Origin: CAYMAZ01 sp964428185 | GTDB lineage: Bacteria > Bacteroidota > Bacteroidia > Bacteroidales > DTU049 | NCBI GenBank assembly: GCA_964428185.1 | Contig: CAYRXH010000005.1 | Coordinates: forward strand, 13,839-77,838 | DNA length: 64,000 nt | Reading direction: 5' to 3' | In this document: one piece after another, positions 19,022 through 27,458 of the stretch | How the letters are laid out: the number at the start of each line of letters is the position of its first letter | Numbering within the stretch: the first letter of the stretch is position 1 | Notes under the pieces: model-generated | Told to the model about the DNA's origin: nothing | The model's input: only the letters and a program-made list of their open reading frames with translations | Database searches by the model: none | Program-made: the position numbers and the translations under genes

Positions 19022-19495
19022 ATGTTTGATATAGTAGAATATAGTAAAACATTTAATTGTTGTGGCAAGCAGTATTTAACGCAGTTAGAATATATTAAAA
19101 CACGTTATTATACTATTGTACTAACAAAAGATAAACAGTTTAAAGAAAAAAATTACATTAAAGAATTATATGGTAAAAGAGAAAACAATTGGAATGATTT
19201 AAATATTATTCATTATTTTTGGAACTTGATGTCATTGATGTATAGATATCAAACTAGATATTATAATCAATATCTATTGAATATAATTACATATGACGAA
19301 GTACCTAACGCATTATGGTATAGAGATGAGTTTAATTTAGAATGTATTAGAAAAACATTGAAATGTATAGGAATAGATATATTACCATTGTTAAGTCTTA
19401 TAGGTTTAAATTACGTAATACAAATTAAAGATGGTATTGATTATATGGCAATAGTTCCGAATATGACCTCAAGACCTGATTTTTGGGTAAGATAA
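19022..19495 (+). CDS. Hypothetical protein, late block
   Basis: 157 aa, not recognised. It starts with MFDIVEYSKTFNCCGKQYL and is rich in Tyr, Asn and Trp, with no signal peptide or clear membrane helix. It sits 12 nt after the CBM-like virion gene and just before the fibre gene, so a minor structural or tail-assembly role is plausible from context only. The start is well supported by a consensus ribosome binding site. Confidence 0.6.
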   Translation: MFDIVEYSKTFNCCGKQYLTQLEYIKTRYYTIVLTKDKQFKEKNYIKELYGKRENNWNDLNIIHYFWNLMSLMYRYQTRYYNQYLLNIITYDEVPNALWYRDEFNLECIRKTLKCIGIDILPLLSLIGLNYVIQIKDGIDYMAIVPNMTSRPDFWVR

Positions 19496-19591
19496 TATTA
19501 AAAAGACAAAGAATAAGGAATAAAGAAAAAGAATTAGTTTAAATATTAAAAAATACACATATTAAATTAAAAGAATTAAAAACATAAAATT

Positions 19592-21187
19592 ATGGCTATT
19601 TACAAAAAACAACATTTTCACACTGGTCCCGATGGAGCTGCTGGGATATTATTTAGAACAGGTAATTTCCCCCGTTCAACAGTATTTAAAGATTTATTTG
19701 AATCTGTATTGTTTAAATTAAATCCTGAAGATAGTGCAACACATGATGTTGCAGGACATTCAAGAATAGAAACAGATCAAAGAGCAATATTAAGAAGTCT
19801 TGAAGTTGGTGATGGGTTTACACGATTTGTACAATCTCATCATTTACCTGTTGTAATAGCTGCACCTAGTGGACAACATGTATTACATAGTTCAGTTAAT
19901 AATGGTGATATAGGTGTAGATGAATATATATATAGTTACAATAGTGGAGAAACAAGAATGGATTATTTAGTAAGGAGTAGATTATCATTTATATCTTCTA
20001 ATAATTCCATTGTAATAACACCAAATGGAGAAGGAGAATATGATTTTCATGTTAATCCTGCTTATAGTGATACATATATGGTAATAATGAATGCAGGTGA
20101 TAATAATCCTGATTATATAGGTAATAAAATAGATACATCATTATATGTAACACCATCAACATTGTTAGGAGTTAATCATGGTAATACAGATACAGTATTA
20201 ATAAATACAACTCCTAATGGAATATTAGCAAATGTTAATTATCAAAATACTAATAGTATAAGTATAGGTGAAGATGCTTTAGGATTATATGCAAATTTAA
20301 TATTAGATGGCAATACATTGAGTGTTGGTGTAAATGGAGTAAAAGTTACAAAACCATGTAATGATATTATTAGTAGCAATAATTCATTAGCAACATCATA
20401 TAATGTTGTAACTGGTGTATGGGATATAACATTATCTTCGTTGATAGGAAGTATAGGAACTCATGATGTTCAACTGTCAGATGGTAATGGTGGTTTTACA
20501 TGTGTTACAGCACCAAATAATATAAGATTTAAATTTGATGCATTTCATGGTGGTGTTTATTTAGGGACATTATTACCTACAAATGGAGTATCAAATGCTA
20601 CTTCATTTACAATTGGATATAATCAAAATAATAATTCTTATTCTTCGTACATGTGTGGAAGAACGAATAATAATACAGGTAATAGTTCAATCATATATGG
20701 TCAAGGAGCAATTAATGATATACCATTAGCATTAGTAAGAGGATTTTCTGAAATATATGGTCCCCCAGAATTAATGTTGGGAAAAAGACAAGAGGGTTCA
20801 TTTCCAATGATTCGTTTGACTGCTAATGCCGAACCTTCATATATGGAATTAGTTAATACTGGAATTACTAATATAAATATTACATTAAATACAGTATGGA
20901 GGGTCGAAATTGATATGTTAGCAAATGGTAATGGCACACCAGCAAGTGCTATATGGAGTAAAGTAGTATTTGGCATAAGAAATATTAATAACAATGTTGA
21001 ATTTGTTGGTAATCCAAATGTTACAGGTATATTGCCTGAATATTCAGATTTTACTGATAATATTAGTTTTGGCATACAAATTAATATGACAAATATAAGA
21101 ATATTTGTTGTTGGATTAAATACAGAAGATATTATTTGGGGAGCAATAGTAAGATATGTACGTATAGGAACAGATATTCCTATTTAA
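19592..21187 (+). CDS. Tail fibre / receptor-binding-type structural protein
   Basis: 531 aa. The N-terminal 90 residues (MAIYKKQHFHTGPDGAAGIL onward) look like an attachment region. The rest is rich in Asn, Gly, Ser, Thr and Val with repeated short beta-strand patterns such as SNNSIVITPNGEGEYDF, typical of phage fibres that trimerise as beta-structured shafts and tips. The last 150 residues may form a globular tip. It is the last plus-strand gene before the convergent terminator, consistent with the end of the late transcription unit. Fibre identity comes from composition and context; I recognise no specific receptor domain. Confidence 0.55.
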   Translation: MAIYKKQHFHTGPDGAAGILFRTGNFPRSTVFKDLFESVLFKLNPEDSATHDVAGHSRIETDQRAILRSLEVGDGFTRFVQSHHLPVVIAAPSGQHVLHSSVNNGDIGVDEYIYSYNSGETRMDYLVRSRLSFISSNNSIVITPNGEGEYDFHVNPAYSDTYMVIMNAGDNNPDYIGNKIDTSLYVTPSTLLGVNHGNTDTVLINTTPNGILANVNYQNTNSISIGEDALGLYANLILDGNTLSVGVNGVKVTKPCNDIISSNNSLATSYNVVTGVWDITLSSLIGSIGTHDVQLSDGNGGFTCVTAPNNIRFKFDAFHGGVYLGTLLPTNGVSNATSFTIGYNQNNNSYSSYMCGRTNNNTGNSSIIYGQGAINDIPLALVRGFSEIYGPPELMLGKRQEGSFPMIRLTANAEPSYMELVNTGITNINITLNTVWRVEIDMLANGNGTPASAIWSKVVFGIRNINNNVEFVGNPNVTGILPEYSDFTDNISFGIQINMTNIRIFVVGLNTEDIIWGAIVRYVRIGTDIPI

Positions 21188-21206
21188 TATTGAGAGTAAT
21201 TTTATT

Positions 21207-21238
21207 AAAAAAAAGGTGCTGAAAAATATCAGCACCTT
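21207..21238 (-). terminator. Rho-independent terminator of the minus-strand replication operon
   Basis: A perfect 10-bp stem, AAGGTGCTGA (21213-21222) with TCAGCACCTT (21229-21238), has a 6-nt loop. Read on the minus strand it is followed by eight Ts (complement of 21207-21214). The T tract favours minus-strand termination, but as it lies between convergent blocks it may also slow plus-strand transcripts. Confidence 0.9.
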
Positions 21239-21330
21239 AATGGTTAACAATATAACATGAAACACAATTATTATCGAGTAATGAATAAATATAAAGTTAT
21301 ATTTATTCAAACATTGATAATAAATCATTT

Positions 21331-21576
21331 TTAATCTTGTTTTATCAAAATAAGTTTGCTTTTGTAACCTTTGCTTAGTTTATAATATTCGTCTGTTGTC
21401 ATAAACTGATTCCAATCATTGCCTGTCCACCAATAGGATTGGTCGAATTCTTCTTGTATCATCGGAAATGTTCTGTACTTTATTCCGTCAACTTTGAAGG
21501 TGTGGGTACGTTCTTTTCGGTTGGAACTGATGAATTCAAACTCTCTTTTAGTAATACTTTGTTTGTATGTTTTCAT
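21331..21576 (-). CDS. Hypothetical protein, distal end of minus block
   Basis: 81 aa, not recognised. A basic N-terminal part (MKTYKQSITKREFEF) is followed by a Trp/Tyr-rich centre (SYWWTGNDWNQF). It has its own Bacteroidetes-type promoter upstream (21610-21641) and the block terminator downstream, so it may be made as a short separate transcript, which would suit an early regulatory or takeover peptide. That role is inference. Confidence 0.6.
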   Translation of the reverse strand: MKTYKQSITKREFEFISSNRKERTHTFKVDGIKYRTFPMIQEEFDQSYWWTGNDWNQFMTTDEYYKLSKGYKSKLILIKQD

Positions 21577-21609
21577 TATTTTGATTTTTTAGGGTTATTA
21601 ATTATGATA

Positions 21610-21641
21610 CAAATATACAACAATTAATTTTAATATCCAAA
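21610..21641 (-). promoter_or_regulatory. Bacteroidetes-type promoter (TTTG-N20-TATATTTG)
   Basis: On the minus strand, TTTG (complement of 21638-21641) is followed after 20 nt by TATATTTG (complement of 21610-21617). This matches the Bacteroides primary sigma consensus (-33 TTTG, -7 TAnnTTTG) in sequence and spacing. It would start transcription about 25 nt before the ATG at 21576. Confidence 0.7.
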
Positions 21642-21650
21642 TTTTAGTTG

Positions 21651-21938
21651 TTAATTATATGTTAAAGTTTTTTGTTTTGAATTAAAGAAATTAACTACTC
21701 TTAACACATCAACGAAGCAGCACGTCTCTCTTGTCTGTTCATTATAGACAAGCTCTGAACGTGTTACCTTATAATTCCAACCAAACCCGATTGCGCCGAA
21801 CACTTCAGTCATCTTCTCAATCCGCCATTGCGGATTGATGTCTGTCTTACCTCTCAGCCGTCCGCCATCTATTACACGCTGTGCATCTGAAGGGACTTCT
21901 CTTAATTTTTTGTATAATTCTAAATTTTTTGTTTCCAT
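21651..21938 (-). CDS. Truncated single-strand-annealing-type recombination protein (probable remnant)
   Basis: 95 aa. The segment GGRLRGKTDINPQWRIEKMT and the following FGAIGFGW resemble the N terminus of a phage recombination protein family that is usually about 150-250 aa, with a longer conserved C-terminal half. Here the conserved part stops after CFVDVLRV and the last 20 residues (FFNSKQKTLTYN end) are AT-rich and unlike the family. Base composition changes inside the gene near 21710: G+C-rich upstream, AT-rich downstream. This fits a foreign gene cut by recombination. Other frames do not continue the family sequence. Whether the short product still binds DNA is unknown, and the family assignment is from memory of its motif. 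Confidence 0.4.
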   Translation of the reverse strand: METKNLELYKKLREVPSDAQRVIDGGRLRGKTDINPQWRIEKMTEVFGAIGFGWNYKVTRSELVYNEQTRETCCFVDVLRVVNFFNSKQKTLTYN

Positions 21939-21953
21939 AATATTTAATTTTTT

Positions 21954-22772
21954 TTAATAAAATAATTCAACAAACTTATTATCTTCGTTTAACACGTATG
22001 TTGTGTCTGGTAGTATGCCGTCTTTGCCTACATAACCTTTGACAGGCTTATAGGTGTCTTCATTAGCATCATAATAATCCAGCGATAGCACAGACCCGTT
22101 ACCACCCCTCACACTTGAACCTACTCCGCCCTTAACTATTGAGTTGTCGCCGCCGACAACACCTGAATAGAGCCCGCCATATAATAATGATTCATTGCCA
22201 CCAATGACAATAGACCCGTTGCCGCCCATGACAACAGACCCGTTGCCGCCCATAACCTTAGACCAGTCAAGTCCTGCTACTATTGTTTCATCACCACCTA
22301 CAATTAAAGAGAAGTTACCCGCTTTCATATACGTTAATTTTCCGCCGATAATTACAGCGTAGTCACCACCTATAGCCTTCTCTCCAATGCCTAACCTAAC
22401 GATTGCACCAATTATACCTATGTGCCCATACACGCTTGCAATAAGTTCTGTAGCTGTCAGTCTATCACCCACATACACTACTGTGCCCCCTTTGAACTTT
22501 ATTAGTCCGTCCAGTGGTATTATGCCTGCTTCTTCTACTTCAAGAACAACCCATAAGGCTTCATCGCTCCAATCGAACAACGTACCATCACCACATCCCT
22601 TTAACGCTCCGTGCAAGCCGTTACCACATTCAGGGGTAAGCTCCCAGTCGGGAGCTTCTACCCAGCCTGATTGTGGATACTGAAAGCCTTTACGTGAACG
22701 ATTGTTCTTGTCATTAGTCCGCAACACTAATACGTGTCCGTCTTTTACTTTGAATTCTTTTTTTGTTTCCAT
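21954..22772 (-). CDS. GG-repeat solenoid protein (paralogue 1, G+C-rich copy)
   Basis: 272 aa if started at METKKEF (22772), the start matching its paralogues; an upstream in-frame ATG at 22817 would add 15 unrelated residues. The N-terminal domain (GHVLVLRTNDKNN, FQYPQSGWVEAPDW, GNGLHGALKGCGDGTLF, LWVVLEV, YVGDRLTATELIASVYG) is shared with the genes at 34310 and 35461. It resembles a domain common in phage and bacterial proteins of unknown function. Residues about 120-245 are short repeats of GGNxSxVxGG type that should form a beta-solenoid, reminiscent of ice-nucleation-type repeats. Unlike its two AT-rich paralogues this copy is G+C-rich, suggesting separate and more recent acquisition. 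Function unknown. Confidence 0.7.
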   Translation of the reverse strand: METKKEFKVKDGHVLVLRTNDKNNRSRKGFQYPQSGWVEAPDWELTPECGNGLHGALKGCGDGTLFDWSDEALWVVLEVEEAGIIPLDGLIKFKGGTVVYVGDRLTATELIASVYGHIGIIGAIVRLGIGEKAIGGDYAVIIGGKLTYMKAGNFSLIVGGDETIVAGLDWSKVMGGNGSVVMGGNGSIVIGGNESLLYGGLYSGVVGGDNSIVKGGVGSSVRGGNGSVLSLDYYDANEDTYKPVKGYVGKDGILPDTTYVLNEDNKFVELFY

Positions 22773-22836
22773 GATTTTTTTTTGGTTATAAATTACATTC
22801 CACTGCAATAGTGGCACAACTCTTTATTTTCAACTT

Positions 22837-23361
22837 CTACCGAGAACATACATCGCATACATGCTCATCACCATCAGTGGCATGCAGCTTGTGAGCGTGC
22901 AATCCGCATGTGTCACACACACGTAAGTTAAGGTTTTCGGTGCAAGATGGACAATAACGTGAACCATCTATTGCATCGTTCATTGTGTACTTGTATATGT
23001 ATTTTTCGCATCTGTCGCATACTATGCAATACTTATGCAAGCAATCTTCGCAATAGTCACCGTCACTTGTTTTGAAAAGGGTTGTGTGGAGATATTTACA
23101 GCAATTGCACAAGGACAGGCCACGTTTCTCAGCGCAATCCGCACAAAGGGGGTGTTTGTTGTCTATCCATGCAACATCATCTTCATAAAAGTTTCCTTCG
23201 CAGCAATCGCAAGCAACAAGCCCCATCTCATCGTAACAACTCCAACATGCGATACCTCTTGGGGTATCATCATAGAAATCAATACTTACATTTATGCTTC
23301 TTCCGCAGATTTCACATTTGATTTCTTTGTCATTAATTTCAATTTCATTTTTTGTTTTCAT
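22837..23361 (-). CDS. Multi-zinc-ribbon protein
   Basis: 174 aa with about ten CxxC knuckles spread over the whole length (CEIC, CWSC, CDCC, CADC, CNCC, CEDC, CDRC, CPSC, CDTC, CDVC), enough to bind four or five zinc ions. Repeated arrays of this kind usually bind nucleic acid or protein partners; no enzymatic motif is visible. It belongs to the G+C-rich patch with its two downstream neighbours. The exact function cannot be told. A takeover or regulatory protein is possible. Confidence 0.65.
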   Translation of the reverse strand: MKTKNEIEINDKEIKCEICGRSINVSIDFYDDTPRGIACWSCYDEMGLVACDCCEGNFYEDDVAWIDNKHPLCADCAEKRGLSLCNCCKYLHTTLFKTSDGDYCEDCLHKYCIVCDRCEKYIYKYTMNDAIDGSRYCPSCTENLNLRVCDTCGLHAHKLHATDGDEHVCDVCSR

Positions 23362-23463
23362 AATTTTTAGATTTATTGGGGTTATTAATTTTTTTTGTTA
23401 TTAGTATGTTCCTTTTTGTTTGTATGTTTTTATGTTCATAAATTTATTTTATAATTGATTAAA

Positions 23464-23865
23464 TTAGATGAATTGTTTATAGTAAATATCGTATTCATTG
23501 CTAAAGCTATATACAATATTTTCTTCAACAATAATACGTATTGATTCATTAATTAATTCTGAAGATTGATTAATTTTATATTGTGATTTTAATTCTTTTA
23601 ATTTAGATATGGAATCACTACAATAAATAGCATCTTCAACAATAAAAGACCTTTTATTATCACATACTTCTTCACTTTTCCATATTTCAACAAATGGGAA
23701 TTTGTTTTTCTTGATTGGATAGGTTAGGTCACCATAATAACAATTATCTATGACTGCAAATAATGAAGGTTTATCTGTACCATGTTCAATACTTCTTACA
23801 ATATGTCCTATAATTGTATCTGGATATTTCTTTTTAATATCAGATACCTTGATATTAAATGCCAT
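23464..23865 (-). CDS. Hypothetical protein
   Basis: 133 aa, not recognised. MAFNIKVSDIKKKYPDTIIG opens a mixed alpha/beta protein with no membrane helix or signal. It is one of a run of small AT-rich minus-strand genes behind the sliding-clamp gene. The start ATG is preceded by 63 nt of spacer without a clear promoter. Confidence 0.5.
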   Translation of the reverse strand: MAFNIKVSDIKKKYPDTIIGHIVRSIEHGTDKPSLFAVIDNCYYGDLTYPIKKNKFPFVEIWKSEEVCDNKRSFIVEDAIYCSDSISKLKELKSQYKINQSSELINESIRIIVEENIVYSFSNEYDIYYKQFI

Positions 23866-23928
23866 AGTATTTATTAAATTATTTTGGTTGTGTTAATTAC
23901 TTTTGTACTATTTTGATTTAAATGTAAG

Positions 23929-24429
23929 TTAATTAACAAAACTCATTAACAAGTCATGTATTATACTTTGGTCATATAAATTATATGATTTAGAATACTT
24001 TGAATAATTTAATGTAATTGTATTTATTTTGTAATTTATTAATAATTTTAAATCATGTTCAGATAATTCACATATAAATGGAGGAACACTATTGTCAGTT
24101 GGGCATATAGGTTCATTTGCAATATCTGTAAATAGTTTAAATGACATATTATTTACAAAGTTAATTTGAATAAATGAATGTTTTGTTATGCAACCAAGAT
24201 AATCATCATGAGAGATAAAATATAATAAATAAACATAACCACCACCCTTTACACAGTTACATGCTTCCACAGCAAAACAGTATAATTTGTCATCTTCACT
24301 AATTGATATTATGTCTGTTCCTCTCCACATAATATCTTCTTCAACAAAAACTTCACATTTTGTAATTGGATATTGTGCAAACAAGATGTGAGAATAAATA
24401 AATAATAGTGTAAATAATAAATTTTTCAT
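23929..24429 (-). CDS. Secreted or periplasmic hypothetical protein
   Basis: 166 aa. MKNLLFTLLFIYSHILFAQY is a good Sec signal peptide with likely cleavage after FA. There is no lipobox Cys. The mature part has several Cys residues (EACNC, C at about 108 and 113) that could form disulfides in the periplasm. Phages sometimes use exported proteins for superinfection exclusion or envelope changes; that is inference, and no family is recognised. Confidence 0.5.
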   Translation of the reverse strand: MKNLLFTLLFIYSHILFAQYPITKCEVFVEEDIMWRGTDIISISEDDKLYCFAVEACNCVKGGGYVYLLYFISHDDYLGCITKHSFIQINFVNNMSFKLFTDIANEPICPTDNSVPPFICELSEHDLKLLINYKINTITLNYSKYSKSYNLYDQSIIHDLLMSFVN

Positions 24430-24441
24430 AAATAAATATAA

Positions 24442-24693
24442 TTAAGGGTTTGACAAATAGGCTTTACCAACATCTGTTATATCATAAAATATAACATCTT
24501 GACTTATTTCAACAGGAGATATTGAAGATGTATAATATAATATTTCAAAATCTAAACTTGTAATACGATATTGGTTTTCTAATTTAAAATTAATCAATGA
24601 TGTTGAGTTTTTATCTTTTGCAATAGTATAACCATTGATTAAATATTCAAGTATCCATAATTGTTTTTTTAAATCCATAAATGTATGAATCAA
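24442..24693 (-). CDS. Hypothetical small protein
   Basis: 83 aa, not recognised. MIHTFMDLKKQLWILEYLIN is followed by a beta-rich part. A second in-frame Met (MDLKK, base 24678) could be the true start. It lies 12 nt before the exported-protein gene and is probably co-transcribed with it. Confidence 0.4.
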   Translation of the reverse strand: MIHTFMDLKKQLWILEYLINGYTIAKDKNSTSLINFKLENQYRITSLDFEILYYTSSISPVEISQDVIFYDITDVGKAYLSNP

Positions 24694-24722
24694 ATAATAA
24701 TTTTTTTAAGTTACATAATTAA

Positions 24723-24950
24723 TTAATTTAAGCTGACAAAACAAAATTTATTATTATTTATCCAGTTTTTAATTTTATTTTCTGATTTAATTTTATCACC
24801 TTCAGATAATATATAGTTATTTGTTTTGAGATTTTCTTTGTCAAGCCATAAAATTTTATCAGTAATAAAGTCGTAATAACATTTCCATAACGAGTTGTAT
24901 TTGATAAAACTTACTGTAACTAAATTGTTTTTTATGAAATATTTATTCAT
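24723..24950 (-). CDS. Hypothetical small protein
   Basis: 75 aa, basic and aromatic-rich (WKCYYDFITDKILWLDKENL). Its ATG overlaps the stop of the upstream membrane-protein gene by 4 nt, suggesting translational coupling. No family recognised. Confidence 0.4.
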   Translation of the reverse strand: MNKYFIKNNLVTVSFIKYNSLWKCYYDFITDKILWLDKENLKTNNYILSEGDKIKSENKIKNWINNNKFCFVSLN

Positions 24951-25150
24951 ATGATAAAAGAAATTAATTCGATAGTATCTTTTTTTACATATCTCATATT
25001 ACTCTTAATATAGTTATATTTATTTTTTTGAAATGGAGTAATAATCAATATAATTAAAATAGTATTTACATAAAATAGTCCTGCTGATAAAAATATCATT
25101 ATTATACTTGGCAGTAACATAGTGTATTTTAATAAATAATAATAGAGCAT
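24947..25150 (-). CDS. Small membrane protein
   Basis: 67 aa with a long hydrophobic stretch (MLLPSIIMIFLSAGLFYVNT and on through IILIIITPF), probably two close transmembrane helices, then a basic cytoplasmic tail (KKDTIELISFII end). No family recognised. It is coupled by a 4-nt overlap to the next small gene. Confidence 0.4.
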   Translation of the reverse strand: MLYYYLLKYTMLLPSIIMIFLSAGLFYVNTILIILIITPFQKNKYNYIKSNMRYVKKDTIELISFII

Positions 25151-25163
25151 AATGTTTTTTTTA

Positions 25164-25171
25164 CAAAGTTA
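25164..25171 (-). promoter_or_regulatory. Possible -7 box TAACTTTG
   Basis: The minus strand reads TAACTTTG, a full match to TAnnTTTG, 14 nt before the ATG at 25150. No TTTG lies at the expected -33 distance, so this is a weak candidate. Confidence 0.3.
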
Positions 25172-25177
25172 GTAAAT

Positions 25178-25438
25178 TTATTTTGTTAGAAATTTTAATA
25201 AGTCGTAAACAAATTTGGAATTGTAGTATCTACTGTTGTTTATTGTTAAATAAACAGATTCTTTAGTGAATTTCATAAAAAGAAATTCAGCATTAGCTTC
25301 ATTCATAATTCCGTCATAACAAATGTAATTGTTTAGTAAAATTCCAACTATATACCCATGAATATATAGGTCATGAAAGCCATCATAGCAAATATATCCA
25401 TGAGTATTAATAGCTGAAATATTAGAGGTTGTGATCAT
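25178..25438 (-). CDS. Hypothetical protein coupled to the clamp gene
   Basis: 86 aa, not recognised. It repeats HGYICYDGF / HGYIVG / NYICYDGIM motifs within the first 45 residues, like a short internal duplication of a beta hairpin. The ATG overlaps the stop of the DnaN-like gene by 4 nt (ATGA), so it is probably translated together with it. Confidence 0.45.
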   Translation of the reverse strand: MITTSNISAINTHGYICYDGFHDLYIHGYIVGILLNNYICYDGIMNEANAEFLFMKFTKESVYLTINNSRYYNSKFVYDLLKFLTK

Positions 25439-26865
25439 AACATTGGCATTAGAAGAAATTTATCATCAATAACAATAGCATCACTATTTTTCAAAAACTT
25501 AAATGATAGAGAACCATTACAATGTTTTAAAATTGTCAGCATAAATTTATGGTTAAAATTGATGTTAAATAATAAAGATGAATCTGTGTTAGTTTCAGTA
25601 TCGACAAAATAATTTTCAAGGTTTTTCAAATCTTCTTGACTTCCAAAATGAATTAATTTGTCTGGTTGTAATATTTTATATTCATAGTGAGAATCTGTAG
25701 ATGATTCATCTTTATGACAAATTCTTTGCATTACACTATATTGATTTATTTCATCATCACTGTTAATAATAGAATTTGAATCGACATAAAATACATCTTT
25801 TATATCTTTAGTGCAAATTTTTAGTGATTTAGGATTTAGTAATACTATTTTTTCATCATTTGTTTCAGCAAAAACATTTGAATTATCAATTTTGTTAAAA
25901 ACATAGTATTGATATTTAGCAATGTTCATATTTGTAATACTGTTTATTTCATAATAATTTTCTATTATATAAGAATAGAATTTATTAAATTGAATAAAAG
26001 TATTTAATTTGTTTTTATAAAACAAATTCTGTTCTATATCAGGTGCGTTAACTTGAAAGTGAGTTGGATTTAATAAATCAATTGTTAGTGTAATTTTATC
26101 AAGTGTATTAAAAGATTTAATATCATTTAATATACTTTTAAGTTTTTCTGTTTCTATAACAGATTTAAACATAAAAGAATTAGGGATAACACTTTTAACA
26201 TTTAATTTGTGAGGTGTTACATTGTTGATTCTAATCCATACATCTTTTAGTTTAATATGAACATAATAATCATCATCATTTGTTTTGCTAAAAGTAAATG
26301 GAATAATTTTACAATCTAATAATTTAATAATCTTTTTAAGTGAATTAGGAATTGTAATATTAAAGTTAGTTGTTTTAGGTAAATAATCATAACACATATA
26401 ATGTGCATCAGTGCCAACAAACATATCTTGGTTTATGATTATACCACATAAAGTAGGTTTTAAATCATCATTAGATGTAAAATCAAACATTCTTAATACT
26501 TTGTCTTTTGAAAGGTTAATATTTTCAGATTCAATAAATTCTGGGTCTTTAAATAATTCATTAACAGATGAAAATTCATTTTTATTAATATCAGTTAATT
26601 TTATATTTAATACCTTATTTGATAATGTAGATGAATCTGGATTGAATGTAAGATTTGTATTGTTTGATGTGACAATTTGTTTAAGAGTTTTTAATGGAAC
26701 ATTGAATTCATGTTCATAATAATCATTAAGAAATATTTCAATATATATTTTACGATTAGTATATCTAATTATATTTTCTTTAATATAAACATTATCTGAA
26801 AAATCTGATTTAAAGTGTTTGCTATAAGCACTGTCAATTAATTTAATTGCTTGTTTTAAATTCAT
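25435..26865 (-). CDS. dnaN-like: Divergent DnaN-type sliding clamp
   Basis: 476 aa. Residues about 128-158 (FDFTSNDDLKPTLCGIIIN, then FVGTDAHYMC) match the strand-helix signature at the start of the second clamp domain (LRPxLxGV and ATDgHRL in bacteria), followed by IPNSLKKIIKLL. The C terminus (FNHKFMLTILKHCNGSLSFK, LLMPML) matches the third-domain end that in bacteria reads NxxYLLdaL and MPMR. So it is likely a ring-shaped processivity factor for the phage replisome. It is about 100 aa longer than bacterial beta clamps, mostly between residues 290 and 420. No polymerase or clamp loader is in the window. It sits in the replication operon behind DnaB. The family is inferred from motifs seen here; no search was run. 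Confidence 0.6.
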   Translation of the reverse strand: MNLKQAIKLIDSAYSKHFKSDFSDNVYIKENIIRYTNRKIYIEIFLNDYYEHEFNVPLKTLKQIVTSNNTNLTFNPDSSTLSNKVLNIKLTDINKNEFSSVNELFKDPEFIESENINLSKDKVLRMFDFTSNDDLKPTLCGIIINQDMFVGTDAHYMCYDYLPKTTNFNITIPNSLKKIIKLLDCKIIPFTFSKTNDDDYYVHIKLKDVWIRINNVTPHKLNVKSVIPNSFMFKSVIETEKLKSILNDIKSFNTLDKITLTIDLLNPTHFQVNAPDIEQNLFYKNKLNTFIQFNKFYSYIIENYYEINSITNMNIAKYQYYVFNKIDNSNVFAETNDEKIVLLNPKSLKICTKDIKDVFYVDSNSIINSDDEINQYSVMQRICHKDESSTDSHYEYKILQPDKLIHFGSQEDLKNLENYFVDTETNTDSSLLFNINFNHKFMLTILKHCNGSLSFKFLKNSDAIVIDDKFLLMPML

Positions 26866-26876
26866 AGTTTTGAATA

Positions 26877-27458
26877 TTAAAGATTAAAGAATAATTTTAC
26901 TTCAAACAATCGTCTTTCATATATTCTACGATTATTCATATTAAAACTTGTCCATGAATTAATAATCAAAGATGTATCATAATTTGGAATAATGTTATAT
27001 TTTTGTTCAATAAGATGATTGTGAAAAGTTGAATTACGAATAGCAGATGGTTTAACATTATAGTATAACATTGCCATTGCTAATGCTTTGTTTCCTGTTA
27101 AGAAGTATGTTTTAGATACATAAATTATGCGTTTATGAAAATCTGAATTTAATAATGAATCTGCTTCATGTAAAGAAATATTATCAGGCTTATATGGATA
27201 TTGATGTCCATATCCTATGTACCAAAATGTATCATTTGGTAATTGATATGGTTCTAATCTTAATCCTTCATATTTCTTTATATTTTCAATAGCTAAATCA
27301 TAATTTACGTTATTAAGAACAAGATTTATATCATATTCTTTACTAATTATATTTTTAGGAAGTTCGTTATTTATTAAATATGATATAAAACATAATCCTG
27401 AAATAAAAATTGCTATTACTGTAAGGAGAAAAAATGAGACAATGTTTTTATTTTCCAT
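26877..27458 (-). CDS. GH24-like lysozyme with N-terminal membrane anchor and altered catalytic triad
   Basis: 193 aa from the Met at 27458 (an upstream ATG at 27500 would add 14 residues inside the DnaB gene). Residues 6-30 form a transmembrane or signal-anchor helix (IVSFFLLTVIAIFISGLCFI). KKYEGLRLEPY (E64) and IGYGH match the T4-lysozyme family, and the C-terminal RRIYERRLFE matches its RRxxExxLF end. In T4 lysozyme the catalytic residues are E, then D nine residues later, then T before IGIGH. Here the latter two are Leu73 and Tyr80, though D76 lies nearby. The enzyme may use a different geometry or be inactive. An anchored form resembles signal-arrest-release endolysins. Being inside the replication operon, not the lysis cassette, is odd. 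The start overlaps the DnaB stop by 11 nt. Confidence 0.65.
   Translation of the reverse strand: MENKNIVSFFLLTVIAIFISGLCFISYLINNELPKNIISKEYDINLVLNNVNYDLAIENIKKYEGLRLEPYQLPNDTFWYIGYGHQYPYKPDNISLHEADSLLNSDFHKRIIYVSKTYFLTGNKALAMAMLYYNVKPSAIRNSTFHNHLIEQKYNIIPNYDTSLIINSWTSFNMNNRRIYERRLFEVKLFFNL

Noticed and set aside
23035..23370. Plus-strand frames opposite the zinc-ribbon gene
   Set aside because: The minus strand carries a clear multi-CxxC protein; the antisense frames are shadows caused by G+C-rich codons.
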